64,000 nt of DNA from Asterias amurensis (taxonomy: Eukaryota; Echinodermata; Asteroidea; Forcipulatida; Asteriidae), in assembly GCF_032118995.1 (NCBI RefSeq), contig NC_092652.1:27921339-27985338 (forward strand), written 5' to 3'. A program made the position numbers and the translations under genes. The notes beneath the pieces are model-generated. The model did no database searches. It was given only the letters and a program-made list of their open reading frames with translations, and was not told the DNA's origin. Positions 23,151 through 34,560 of the stretch are shown one piece after another; within the stretch, counting starts at the first letter, position 1, and every line of letters begins with the position of its first letter.

Positions 23151-24177
23151 ACAAAATAACATGCAGTTCAACTGAAAACAACACTTGTTAATACTCTGCA
23201 ATATATTATACAAAATATTTGTACAAAATGTCTGCACCTATATATAAAGGGACTATTACAGTATTATTTTTTTCTATCGGCCATCTGAGATATTGCAGCC
23301 AACTGGGTCACAAGAAAAACCGGTTACACATTTGCATGACATCTAAAAAGAAAATGAATAAAACGCTCACTAATTGTATTAAAAAACTTGTTGTTTTTTA
23401 TCCCAAGAATTAGACATGCAACAATAGTGATCACAGGTATGATATTTACAGAAAAGAGAACAAAGAGGGGAATTGCCTCAATGCACCATTCAAAGGCCCC
23501 TTATAATGTTAAAAACTGCCCCTTCTTCCAAAAAAGTATCAGACCTGCAATCATTCATCTATATCTTTTAGTAAGAACATTAATAAATAGTTTGATTATG
23601 TCAGTACAAATGAGCTCTTTCTGAAATATGTGTACTGTGAAAACCCCAAACAAAGACTTGTTGTGTTCTTTAAAAACAATTTCCCCTTTTTATTTAGAGT
23701 TGTTATGTCGTTATGAATAAGCCTAAGCCTGGACAATTTTAGAGATGAAACAACACCCCAGCATGCATGCGCAAAACATGGTCGTTGGGACCCCTCCCTG
23801 TCATCGAGAAAAATCCTTGCGCTGATGGAGGCCTTCACATTCATACAAATAATCAGAGTAACTTTACAGCACAGAGGATAACGCAATATTTTGTAATGTC
23901 CATTTACTTTTATAAATACTTCTAGTCTCAAACCTCAGATCACATGTGGTGGTAATTAGATAAATAACACTCTTTACATTTAATTATGTAACATGGTTGC
24001 ATGTTTAATTTATTTATTTAGTTATTTAACTTTATTTTGGCAATTCAGTATTATTATTGCTACTCTCTCTGGAACTGTAGTTCAGTTGTTACACTTTGGG
24101 CTTGTTTTTCCCCTTCTTAAAGGATCTATGTACTTTTTGTATGAACGAAAAACACAATTCATAAAGATTTACATTTA
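23151..24177. other. Intergenic, no gene seen
   Basis: AT-rich. Only short open frames without recognisable motifs. Confidence 0.5.
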
Positions 24178-25100
24178 ACTTACACCGTGTGTTGAAATCT
24201 TAAAAAATGTTGTTGTTCCGTTGCGAGAGATAATCCATTATTTACATCAGTGCCGATGCATGTACGACATTAATTGAGCGACGTCATAAAAAATATTATG
24301 TTTTCAAACCTTCTTGGCAATTGCTTCTTGGTTGGTGTTTATTGAATATTCAGAAGCTAGTATGGCGTGCAAAACAAATAAAAATAGCTCATTCAATTAC
24401 TATTAAACAAATCTAATTACATTTTTGTCCCAATACATAATATATGGCTATCTTGGTTAAAATCCGGAGATATCGCAAGGCATGACAGTAAAACACCCCG
24501 AACCCCTTTGAAGCACTTAAAACAATCTGTTTTCCCCCATTTCAGACCATTAGGCCTATGTTTAGTTTCAGGAGTAAGAAACCAATCTGTTATATTTTCT
24601 CTCTAATGTAGACATATTATTTATTATGTTTAACATAATGTATTACTGTCTGCAGTTAATCCAAACAAGTTTTCATTTTCACTTAATTGTTTTAAACAAA
24701 TTTCCCCATGGCACACCATAGAATCCCAAATAGCAACCAAATCACATGATCTATCCAGTGACTAAAGGAGAATGAAACTCCGAATCTAGCAGATGATAAT
24801 TTTGTTTTGAAACTTAGAGATTGGATGATGTTTCTTAGACTAATTAATTGTTGGCATAATAATGCATTAGTGATTTATACCAAAAAAATAATCGTTTCAT
24901 ATGTTTGAGCATAACCTACGACAGGAAACTTTATATTCCCAGCAGCATATTAAGCCTGACGAAAATACAGACCGTGAGTAAACAGCAGAGCTTCTGTCAT
25001 CGGTGTGGAGCTTGCACAGTCTCGCGGTAAACGGGAATCAAAGTTTGGGTTTGAAAGCATAATATGAGGGTTGATAACATATGACGCTACGATACCCAAT
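24178..25100. repeat. Segmental duplication or unknown repeat, copy 2
   Basis: Partner of 20605-21486; see that entry for landmarks. The similarity stops at ATGACGCTACGATAC. Confidence 0.85.
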
Positions 25101-25209
25101 TATTGTGACCGTGGGTTGTAATTAGGGCGCTATCCTTATTACTCTTTTTTTTCGAAATCTTGACATCGGCGATTATACAAAAAATATGACATATGGTTTT
25201 AGGGTGACT

Positions 25210-25320
25210 ATAGTCAGTATTAGGTCCTCGAGGTATTGGAAGTTGACAAACAGCTATCCCGAGGCGAAGCCGAGGGAACTATAGTTTGTAAACTTCCAAT
25301 ACCGAGGGGAGCTCATCGAC
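25210..25320. repeat. Short hairpin repeat
   Basis: GGTATTGGAAGTTGACAAAC faces GTTTGTAAACTTCCAATACC across CCCGAGGCGAAGCCGAGGG, giving a near-perfect stem of about 20 bp. Confidence 0.7.
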
Positions 25321-25534
25321 TGGTCATCCGAAATAAACCATGTTATGTTTTACTTTACTTCATACATTTTATACACATATTCAGTTCCCGTAACATGAGT
25401 TTTGAGCAAGAGAAAATGATGGCTGTGAAAGAGAGCGCTGTTCGTCCGTTCGTGCGTGTATACAAAACAGTGCCACGATCAATAGACTGATTGAAGTTGG
25501 GTGCTGTTTCGAAGTTTAGAACTCCAAAAGCACG

Positions 25535-25924
25535 TTAAAGGAACACGTTGCCTTGGATCGGTCGAGTTGGTCTTTGAAAAGCGTTTGTAACCGTTTTTTA
25601 TAAAATGCATATGGGTAGAAAGATGTTGTAAAAGTAGAATACAATGATCCACACAAACATGCCTCGAAATTGCGTGGTTTTCCTTTTACCTCGTCGACTA
25701 ACACGTCGGCCATTTATGGGGGTCAAAATTTTGACTCCCATAAATGGCCGACCGTGTTAGTCCGCACAGTAGAAGGAAAACCACGCAATTTCGAGGCAAA
25801 CTTGTGTGGATCATTGTATTCTACTTTTAAAACATCTTTCCAACCATATGCATTATATACAAAACGGTTACAAACGCTTTTGTTTTGACCAACTCGTCCA
25901 ATCCAAGGCAACGTGTTCCTTTAA
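25535..25924. repeat. TTAA MITE, family A, copy 5
   Basis: Full length with TTAA at 25535-25538 and 25921-25924. Almost the same sequence as copy 4. Confidence 0.92.
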
Positions 25925-25959
25925 GTTGACGGGCCTCTTGGACATGAAGTTCGAGCCCC

Positions 25960-26960
25960 CCCCCCTATTGATCGGGCATCATACACGTACACTACACACA
26001 GCCGCCCCCTTTCGAGAGAGCAGACATATCATACACCAACATTACACTCTCGGTAGAGATGGTCTCAACTATAGTTGGGACAGTCATTGGTACAGTTGGG
26101 ACAGTCGTTACTCTATATTGGGACCCCAGTCCCCACTGTAGTAATGAGTGTCCTGTAGTGGGGATAGACCAAATTTATTTTATAATCTGGTAGAGATGGT
26201 CTCAACTATAGTTGGGACAGTCATTGGTACAGTTAGGACAGTCATTACTTAGTTGGGACCCACAGTCCAAACTATGAAATAACTTGACTTCGCTTGTTCC
26301 AGTGTCTTGGCCCCTCACATGTTTATTTGTTTGATGCCCACAAGTTCATCTCTATTTGTACAAGTAGGCTCAAACGCGCAACACTGTAATTTTCAACATA
26401 AAACTATATTAATAATTTCTTGAGAATAATTAATTTACCCACTCAAACTCTTCTAATACGCACCGCCACGCTCCAGCCACAAAAGTACCGTCCCTTAAAC
26501 TACACTGCTAAACAATTACCGACTTGATTTCAAGACTAGCTCACATACCACGTACACCATGCCCATACTGTTTAATCTGTCACACACAGCAGCAGAAACC
26601 AACCCTGGTACCCTGCAACGCGCTGGTACCCTGCATTACTGTCCCAACTATAGTTGGGACGCCATCACTTTAACACTATAGTTGGACGATTATAAAGTTT
26701 GGGCGGACCTACAACACTCTGCCGCCCCCTCCCCTTTCGATCGAGAGAGCGGACACCATACTCGTAGGGCCTACAACACACAGCCGCCCCCTTTCGATAG
26801 AGCGGACATCATACACGATAGCAGTACACAGCCGCCCCCTTTCGAGAGAGCGGACATCACGATCTGGGCCTACAACACACAGCCGCCCCCCTTTCGAGGA
26901 AGCGGACAACATACATGTACATTTGACACACAGCCGCCCCCTTTCGCACGTTCATTTCAT
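25960..26960. repeat. Interrupted array of CAGCCGCCCCCTTTCG units
   Basis: CAGCCGCCCCCTTTCGAGAG-like units followed by AGCGGACATCATACAC occur near 25998 and then repeatedly at 26718-26945. Between them lies a different repeat. GGTAGAGATGGTCTCAACTA is seen twice (26054 and 26190), with palindromic CAACTATAGTTGGGAC motifs that recur near 26645. No gene. Confidence 0.75.
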
Positions 26961-27235
26961 TACATTGTGGGAAACGGCTCCTTCTGAAGTGACATAGTTT
27001 TTTAAAAAGAAGTTATTTCCTACTAAAGTATTTGAATTGAATAAGAGTCAGCTGAGAATTCAAGGCATCTGATGAAAGCACACAACCCGTGCGACACACA
27101 GGAAGTTTTTCCTTTCATTTTTCTCTCGCAACTTCGACGACCAAAATTGAGTAAAAACATCACAGGTTTATTATTATGCATACAATGTAAGAATGGTCTT
27201 TGTTGACAGTTATCAAACGTGCCCAGTGCCTTTAA
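26961..27235. repeat. Family B MITE, truncated
   Basis: Begins inside the element at ACATTGTGGGAAACGGCTCC and ends CCCAGTGCCTTTAA. The left third is absent. Confidence 0.75.
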
Positions 27236-28457
27236 CGATCATAACTAATGGTAAAGTAGTTACCCGGTACAAAAGTAGAAACTAAAGCAGTATAACACTG
27301 TATAATCCGCGTAATAAAGTTAATGTATAATTAAGGTTTTTTTGTTACTTTTGAAAGGTTTTTTTTTTTTTTTTTTTTTTTTGGGGGGGGGGGGCTTAAT
27401 TTAGAAAAGGTGAGTACTAACATTTAAGTTTAAGTGTAAGCTCTCGAAACCTGTTTAAAAGTTGATATTAATATCAATGAATTTATTTGCATCTCCAAAT
27501 GCTTTCATCTTCGAGAAAACTAAGTCTTCAAATACTACAGCTTATTTCGATTGTGCCGATCAAAATTAACGCAGAGTAGACAAAAAAAAAAACGTTATTT
27601 GCAGTTTTCTCACCCCTTTTTAAAATTTATATATACAGTGGTAAGTTTGTGATGGGTATTTTGAAAGTAAGATAATTTAACAGTTCGGCATGCTTTCAAA
27701 ATCACTATATACCACACATAAAGCCATGTCATGTGATTAGTGGAACGAATGTCATCCATTTTAATTTGCCCCGTGCTCAAAAATGTACTATTGATTGGAC
27801 AGCTGGCCTGACCAATAATATTTAGTTTTTCTTTTTTACTTTTGAGGTAATTGAACTCATTTTTCACCGTAATTCCCAAAACCAGTTCTGGTCATAACGA
27901 GGTAAGGTCCTGTCTCAGAGGACAAGGTTGGTTCTAATCTCAGCACCACTTTGTGTTTCTTGCTGCAAGTTCCATGGACTCATCCGTGGTCAACATTGCA
28001 TGGGTTCACACTAGAGGCTTGCTTAGCACCTTTGTTTACATTACTGAAACCAATACCAGGCTTTTCTAACCTTGATGATAGTGCAAAGGTGCTAATAACC
28101 TCCAGCGTGCGACATTTGACTGGGCTCGTTTCACTATGCACAATGTTTTATACTATCAACCTCTCCCAGTTACTCGTTACCAAGTGAGGTTTTATTCTAA
28201 TAATTTTTTTGAGTAATTACCAATAGTGTGATCAAAGCTCAAGGTTCTGATTCCCTGAGCAATGTGCATTGAGCCGATAACTATCTTCGATGTCTTGTGG
28301 AAGATACTCATACTCCAGTATAGGACACTATTGTTCCTGAAAAGGTGTAAGGCTCATGCACAAGCTGCTAACAATGTAACAATGCGTACAGACAAACAAT
28401 CGACAACAACGAACAAAGACAGGTCAGCAAAAAAAAAAAAATAGAAAACAGAAAGTG
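27236..28457. other. Non-coding, with T/G homopolymers and a family B fragment
   Basis: A run of about 23 T followed by 12 G lies near 27359-27394. 28130-28231 is a reverse-oriented family B terminus (CAATGTTTTATACTATCAAC to GAGTAATTACCAATAGTG). No coding evidence. Confidence 0.6.
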
Positions 28458-28678
<221 letters not shown>

Positions 28679-29071
28679 CCGTGGTGGACGGTGCCTGCCA
28701 TGCTAGCCGCTATAACTAAGGCAAACACAATTAAGCACCAACTAAAATTACAACAAATTTTCAATCGACACCCCGCAGTTTGATACACTACCAGAAGATG
28801 ATATAATAATAATAACCTTAGCTAAAGCCGCACTTATGTTCTGTACACCGGGCAGAGGTGGTATCTGGAGATTCACATTCTTCAATGGTGTCATTTTTAT
28901 TCTGAAGGTGTCGTGACGAAAAACTTTCTAAAGAATGCACCAGAATGCATGCAACGACATTCATTAATTGACCCATCACGAGATGGAAACTTGACATTCT
29001 GATGAATGTCACATGGTTGCGCAGTTTGTTGCACTCTGGATGCTGCAGTCACTCGGGCTGAGAGACATTAC

Positions 29072-30008
29072 TATGGTGGCCCTGAAGGGACATCGCATAT
29101 CGCAAACGTGTGCGCATACGTATGCAATGTCGTGAAACAATTCGCAAATATGTGCGCACACGAATGCAATGTCGTGAAACAATTCGCGAATATGTGCGCA
29201 CACGTATGCAATGTTGTGAAACAATTCGCAAATATGTGCGCACACGTATGCAATGTCGTGAAACAATTCGCGAATATGTGCGCACACGTATGCAATGTCG
29301 TGAAACAATTCGCGAATATGTGCGCACACGTCTGCGAATATCATTTGCGATGTCGTGAATTTAATTGCATACCATGTTGCATACCTTTGAATAAAATGTC
29401 TAATGATCTGGGGGGTTTCTTTCCAACAGTGAGATAAGCGGTAGTCATTGCAGCAGTAGTCTTTGTTGTGAGGCAAGCGAGGCGTGTGGTCGTCCTTGGC
29501 CTGGTGCCAAGTTCCTGTGTATACACATGCTTTACAGAGGTAGTCTGCTGTAGCGCCACAGTACTCCCTAGATCGGTAACAAATTATCCACAACTATGAC
29601 ATCATCCTAATGGTATGCAACATGGTATGCAATAAAATTCACGACATTGCAAAACAAATCGCACTCGTGTGCGCACATATTCACGATTTGGTTCACGAAA
29701 TTGCATACGTGTGCGCACATATTCACGATTTGGTTCACGAGATTGCATACGTGTGCGCACATATTCGCGATTTGTTTCACGACATTGCATACGTGTGCGC
29801 ACATATTCGCGAATTGTTTCACGACATTGCATACGTGTGCGCACATATTCGCGAATTGTTTCACGACATTGCATACGTGTGCGCACATATTCGCGAATTG
29901 TTTAACGATATTGTATACGTGTGCGCATATATTCGCGATTTGTTTCACGACATTGCATACGTGTGCGCACACGTTTGCGTTATGCGATGTCCCTTCGGGG
30001 CCACCATA
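29072..30008. mobile_element. Foldback element with 42-bp tandem-repeat arms
   Basis: The ends are TATGGTGGCCCTGAAGGG and CCCTTCGGGGCCACCATA. Each arm is a tandem array of a 42-bp unit (about five on the left, about seven on the right, opposite orientation) around a spacer of about 260 bp. Each full unit carries two perfect 10-bp palindromes, TGTGCGCACA and ATTCGCGAAT. Flanks CATTAC and CATTCC may be a 6-bp target duplication with one change. Because 42 is divisible by three, long spurious frames appear on both strands. Confidence 0.85.
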
Positions 30009-30184
30009 CATTCCCTTTGGTTCGCGTTTTCTTATCGCTGCTATACGGCTCACACAACGAGGGAACCATTACCCTCATACACGGTCGACACTTGTCGGTG
30101 CGTGCACATGTCGTTCGACTTGCGACAGCTATTGAGCAAGTTTGTTTAACGGATTGTTTGAAAATGTGTTTGTTTACCATTAAA

Positions 30185-30472
30185 AAACCTGTGGAAAACT
30201 CAATTGGTCGTCGAAATTGCGAGATAATAATGAAAGAAAAAACACCCTCACACGAAGTTGTGTGCTTTCAGAATGCTTGATTTCGGAACCTCTATAGGTC
30301 GATCGAAATCAAAATGTTTGTGGAAAATATTACTTCCGCTCGAACTAAGTTACTTCAGCAGAGGGAGCCGTTTCTCAGTGTTTAAACTATAAACAGCTCT
30401 CCATCATTGCTTGTTGTGTCATGGTTAGGCCTAGTAGTTTTATGCTAACAATTATTTTGAGTAATTACAAAT
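30185..30472. repeat. Diverged family B MITE
   Basis: Reverse orientation. CACACGAAGTTGTGTGCTTTC, GAGGGAGCCGTTTCTCAG and TTTTGAGTAATTACAAATAG are in family order. The left terminus is missing. Confidence 0.7.
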
Positions 30473-30654
30473 AGGCCTATCTGCCTTAATCAGTATTCAA
30501 ATGCTATCTTACGGTCATGCAGTAATTTCGAAATAATTATGGTAATAAAAATAATACGACAAAAAAAAACCCATGAATCATTATCAGCTAGCTATTTTGA
30601 TTTAATGCAAACCAATCCATCCCGGACTCGAAAAAAAAGGTACATAAAAAAAAA

Positions 30655-30800
30655 AAACTGTCTGGCACCCCTGAACAAAGATATTGACAAAATAGGGACA
30701 CCGCCAATATAGGGCTAGATAGCTCAGTTGGTAGAGCGCGCCGGCACGTTAATCCGGAGGTCGTTGGTTCGAATCCCACTCCAGTCAATTCTTTGTTCAA
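30655..30800 (+). repeat. tRNA-derived SINE
   Basis: The tRNA-like body at 30712-30788 has an A box TAGCTCAGTTGGTAGAG and a B box GGTTCGAATCC. The acceptor strands do not pair, and the anticodon loop lacks the usual T at position 33. The preceding GGCACCCCTGAACAAAG is shared with the minus-strand copy at 7062-7195. This supports a SINE whose internal Pol III promoter is intact, not a functional tRNA. Confidence 0.65.
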
Positions 30801-32323
30801 CCCCCGCCCCCCAATAAAAAAAACACACTAAAAAAACTGTCATTAAAAAAGATGTCCCTTACCTCCCAGACCTCAAGTTGTTCGTAAAACATAAACGACT
30901 GATTTTACGGTGGTTCGAAAGTGAACACCAACCAGCACGCAAGATGAATTAATACTATTATTAGGGTATACAGCAATTTTTTCCTCGATTCGGACCTTCG
31001 ATCGGTATAATAAATTAATGGTTCTGTGCTTAATAGAGTGTGGTGTTCAGTTCCCTTGAAAAGTAGACAGCAAGTACCTCACGTCATTTGCCATGATGTA
31101 TGGTATAAGGTCTAAAAATAAGTCTGCGCACACCAGGACATTCTTTTAATTGCTTATTTCCCTCTGTGTGGGCTGCAGATATGATCATTGTTTATTTATT
31201 AAGAAATAAACCTCAACAGAATACTAATTTTTGGCATTAACAATTGTTAAATTGTGATGTATATATATAAACATGTGTATTTACTCATAATATTATTTGA
31301 AAATGCTCAATTTATGCTACTTTGTGTAACGTGCAAACACTGGATCAAAGAGCGTGGTTGCCGAAATTGACCAATAAGGAAATAGCGCTTAGAGGGGTCT
31401 ATCAATTGACGCAACCTACCCACCATGCATGTAAATGAAGTATGCATTTTGTGTGTGTGTGTTTATCTGTGGTGTTTTGCCTACGTACGTACGTGTATGT
31501 GGTAAAAGTGCAGGGTAGAATAGGACGATTTGCATGTAAAACATAGTAGCATGCATAACGTTCAATCAACGATGCGATAGATCAATGAAGAAAATAGCCG
31601 CCATTTTAGCCAAGCCTCTCGGTCTAATTTGCTGCCAGGACTCGGCGCAATTCAACGCGTAATTGCCGTCTGTTCAGTTTGAGAGGCGAGGGTTACCTTC
31701 ATTTCGTCCTACATTTGTATTTGGAGAAGGAAAATTAAAAAAAAAAGGTCAGCATAGCCGACAAAATTAAGGGTGGTTCCACGATTCCGGGTTTGGAGAG
31801 ACGTGTTTGCAGAAGGAACGTGGCCTACCCCTGGTCACGTGGTAATTCTTCGCTTCTGCGGTTTTGCGATGATCTCTACTGACGGTGCAAACTTCTCTGT
31901 GTTTCCAGTGAAATTGTCTGAACCTCTAGCCTCGGCAGTCGGCTCATTTACCTCTGAAAGGTCTGTTTCTTGAGAAAGGAATATAGCTTTTTAATTATCA
32001 ACATCCAAATGTTCTAATTAAATGACGGGTTTACGCGGGAAAATGGCCAGGAAGTTGTGTATGTCACGTGCATGAAATACACACATTCATAACACTGGCC
32101 AGTCAGTTTCGGTAGTTTATGATGTTTATAAAAAGTGACGTATTGACTATGAATGTGAGCACTTAGCCAGGCCCATGGCCATGAGCTCAGAAGTTCAGTG
32201 CAAAAACCGTACAAGACAAAATATACCTACCAGTTTCCAGTTAAAACTTTAGGAAAAGTGTGAAGATGGAACAGGAGAGTCCCAGGAGATGAGACAAATA
32301 TACTCTCCTTTCCTTTCTTCCAA
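30801..32323. other. No gene recognised; candidate CpG-rich promoter inside
   Basis: AT-rich intergenic sequence, except for the stretch at 31590-31745 described separately. Confidence 0.45.
31590..31745 (+). promoter_or_regulatory. Possible promoter or first 5'UTR exon of KANSL1
   Basis: ATAGCCGCCATTTTAGCC contains a YY1-type GCCGCCATTTT core and is followed by CG-containing, GC-richer sequence, unlike its surroundings. The KANSL1 start exon opens at a splice acceptor, so an upstream non-coding exon must exist. This stretch, 6.5 kb upstream, is one candidate. There is no direct proof. Confidence 0.25.
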
Positions 32324-32476
32324 TAGACCTTATGCATTGGCGTCATCCAGTCGCCATCTTTGAGGTCAAACGGTGACGAAACAATCGAAACGCACATAGA
32401 TTGGCCAACGAACAACCTCCTTCTGACCTCAATGTGGGGGCGACGTACTGAAATGACGTCATGTGCATAAGGTCTA
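32324..32476. repeat. Small inverted-repeat MITE
   Basis: Starts TAGACCTTATGCATTGGCGTCAT and ends ATGACGTCATGTGCATAAGGTCTA. About 150 bp and non-coding. Confidence 0.7.
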
Positions 32477-33363
32477 TACCCTTTTTTGTTGTTAAACAAC
32501 ACATTTTCAACAACACAAGCTTGGTTGGAATCTTTGGATGGTTAGACTTGTGCTCAAAGATCATCGAGCCAGGCCTACACCTCCACTCACTTGGTCTATC
32601 TAATTGCAACCACCAATTTGAATAATAAAATAATGTTGGATTTTGTGAACTATTTCATTGTTATTGTGGGAATGGCCGACCTTTAAAGGTAAAATCTTCC
32701 TTCCCCTTGTACATGGACTTTGGTTACTCCTAGAACATCATATGTTGACAACTCTCATGACAATAACGAGTCTGCTTTTTTTTTTTCTGGTTCTCTTCTT
32801 GGTTCCCAGACGCGTGTCAATATGTTTTGTACACAAGCACGAATCAGGTGTTTTTTCTTTCCAGGACGAACGTGTGCAGATAGTTCTCCCTGTTTGTCCT
32901 ACTCCTAGGAAAAAAAATATGACCAGGGTCATCACGTGTCAGGACGTACCTCGCGGGCAATTGGCATAATGTACTTGTATGGTAGGGGTCGCACTAAATA
33001 CCGACAACTCACCACCCCTCCTGACAACTCACGACAACAATTTTTAAATGCACTTTAACAGAACATTTGAACATAAGTCAACTGTTGAATATATGCGCAT
33101 GAGTCATATGCATCTAAATCACTTTTAAACTGTTGAAAAAAAATTATTAGAGCCTAATTTTTGCAAAAAAAAGAAAAAAAGAAGAGATTTAACAAAATTG
33201 AAACTTAATAAAGGAACCATAAAAAAGCAGACTCATTATTGTCGTTAGAGATGTCAACCTATTGCAGGTTACGGGAGACGATAGCGGGATGAAACCACAT
33301 AGTTCTAGGAGTAGACTTTGGTCATGACGGAATGATCAATTTTTTTTTTAACCGTGTCATGAT
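32477..33363. other. No gene recognised
   Basis: Two TCCTAGGA-type segments face each other (GACTTTGGTTACTCCTAGAAC near 32707 and GTTCTAGGAGTAGACTTTGGT near 33302), which may bound another decayed inverted-repeat element. Confidence 0.4.
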
Positions 33364-34006
33364 TAGGCCTGGGCGAATTATTTGAATATCCGGTTAATGG
33401 CAAATAGGTTTTCCTATCCGTAACCGCGAATGCCTTTTTTTTCGTAACCGGATATCCGCATAGGGCGCGAATACCTATTTATTAACGGGATAGTTCTGTA
33501 ATTACAACCAAGTAACCGGATATTCTTTTAATATCCGAATATCCGCGGACGTCGGGCGACAACTGATAGGAATGTTTTGTCTGAATCCTTATGAAACTTC
33601 TATTAAGACAGCATAAAACAGCATAAACTAAGTATTTAACTATGCTCACCTCCCTGAAGAGTTAAAACAGTGACATTTCTGACGTAATTTGTTCAAAGAT
33701 TATGAAAGTTTTCCTTCACGTAGAGTCAATCACGATCAAAAGAAAAAGCAAATCGCCATCTTTAAATTAGATCCGGTTATTTTTATGAATGAAACATGTG
33801 ACACTGTCTGAAACTAATATCAATCCATCCATACGATCTCATTCACAAACAAACTGGCCCTCTAGCGGCCAAAAAAAAAACTTTTTTAATTTTATTTTTA
33901 AATAGCGCCCTCCAGCGGCAAAAAAAACTATTCGAATATCCGGTTAATTTCGGATAGTTGGCCAGTGATATCAAAATATCAAAATTTCACTAATCGCCCA
34001 GCACTA
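33364..34006. mobile_element. hAT-like MITE, copy 1, with perfect 8-bp TSD
   Basis: Begins TAGGCCTGGGCGAATTA and ends TAATCGCCCAGCACTA. It is flanked by GTCATGAT at 33356-33363 and at 34007-34014. The 8-bp duplication is characteristic of the hAT superfamily. It contains repeated GGATATCCG/CCGGTTA motifs and two GCGCCCTC(T/C)AGCGGC blocks. It has no transposase frame. Confidence 0.9.
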
Positions 34007-34249
34007 GTCATGATAAATTTTATCTCTTTTTTTCCACATACTGAATTTTTTCCTAATAATCTTGAATGTTTTCCTCATATTCATAATGATATTTAATGAG
34101 TTGGCCTATTGTGCTTGCTTCCCTTCCATGGCAACAGATATTATACCATGTTCGCCTTTAAATAAGGGCATCCATCACTTTCCGCAAACTAACAAAATGT
34201 GTTCTTGATACATGTAGTCTTTTATTGTTTAAATTTTTTACTTATACTC

Positions 34250-34560
34250 GGAGTTCTCCACAGGGTTACATTTTGTCCGGGCGCTAAACCAATCCTGCAC
34301 TATTGTCAAATTGCGCAAACCATTCCTGCACTGTTTTCAAATTGCGCAAATAATTCATGCACGATCTCCAAATTGTGCAAATTATTCCATATCTATCGGC
34401 ATATTGCGCACACTACTCCTGTACTATCGGCAAATTGCGCAAACTATTCGTGCTCAAATACATAAGCCATTGCACAAACCACAAACCATTCCTGCTTGAT
34501 CGGCAGTTGCACAAACTATTCCTGCAGAATCGACTGATTGTGCAAACAATTTTGCGCAAA
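34250..34560 (+). repeat. Tandem repeat of ATTGCGCAAA-containing units
   Basis: Units of about 33-36 bp combine TTCCTGCACTAT and CAAATTGCGCAAA. The array opens with GTTCTCCACAGGGTTA and GTCCGGGCGC, which also open a related array at 45115-45302. Confidence 0.8.

Noticed and set aside
22896-25911. Conserved 62-72 codon frames found at two places
   Set aside because: They lie wholly within the nearly identical family A MITEs; their conservation reflects the element's recent copying.
29072-30008. CRISPR-like array
   Set aside because: Units are contiguous without unique spacers, arms are inverted, and the genome is eukaryotic.
29006-30149. Long overlapping frames with CAHIRELFHD-like repeats on both strands
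   Set aside because: The 42-bp repeat length is a multiple of three, which keeps all frames open. The element is an inverted tandem repeat, not a gene.
30712-30788. Functional tRNA gene
   Set aside because: A and B boxes are good, but the acceptor strands do not pair, the anticodon loop is abnormal, and a related repeat with the same 5' extension exists at 7062-7195.
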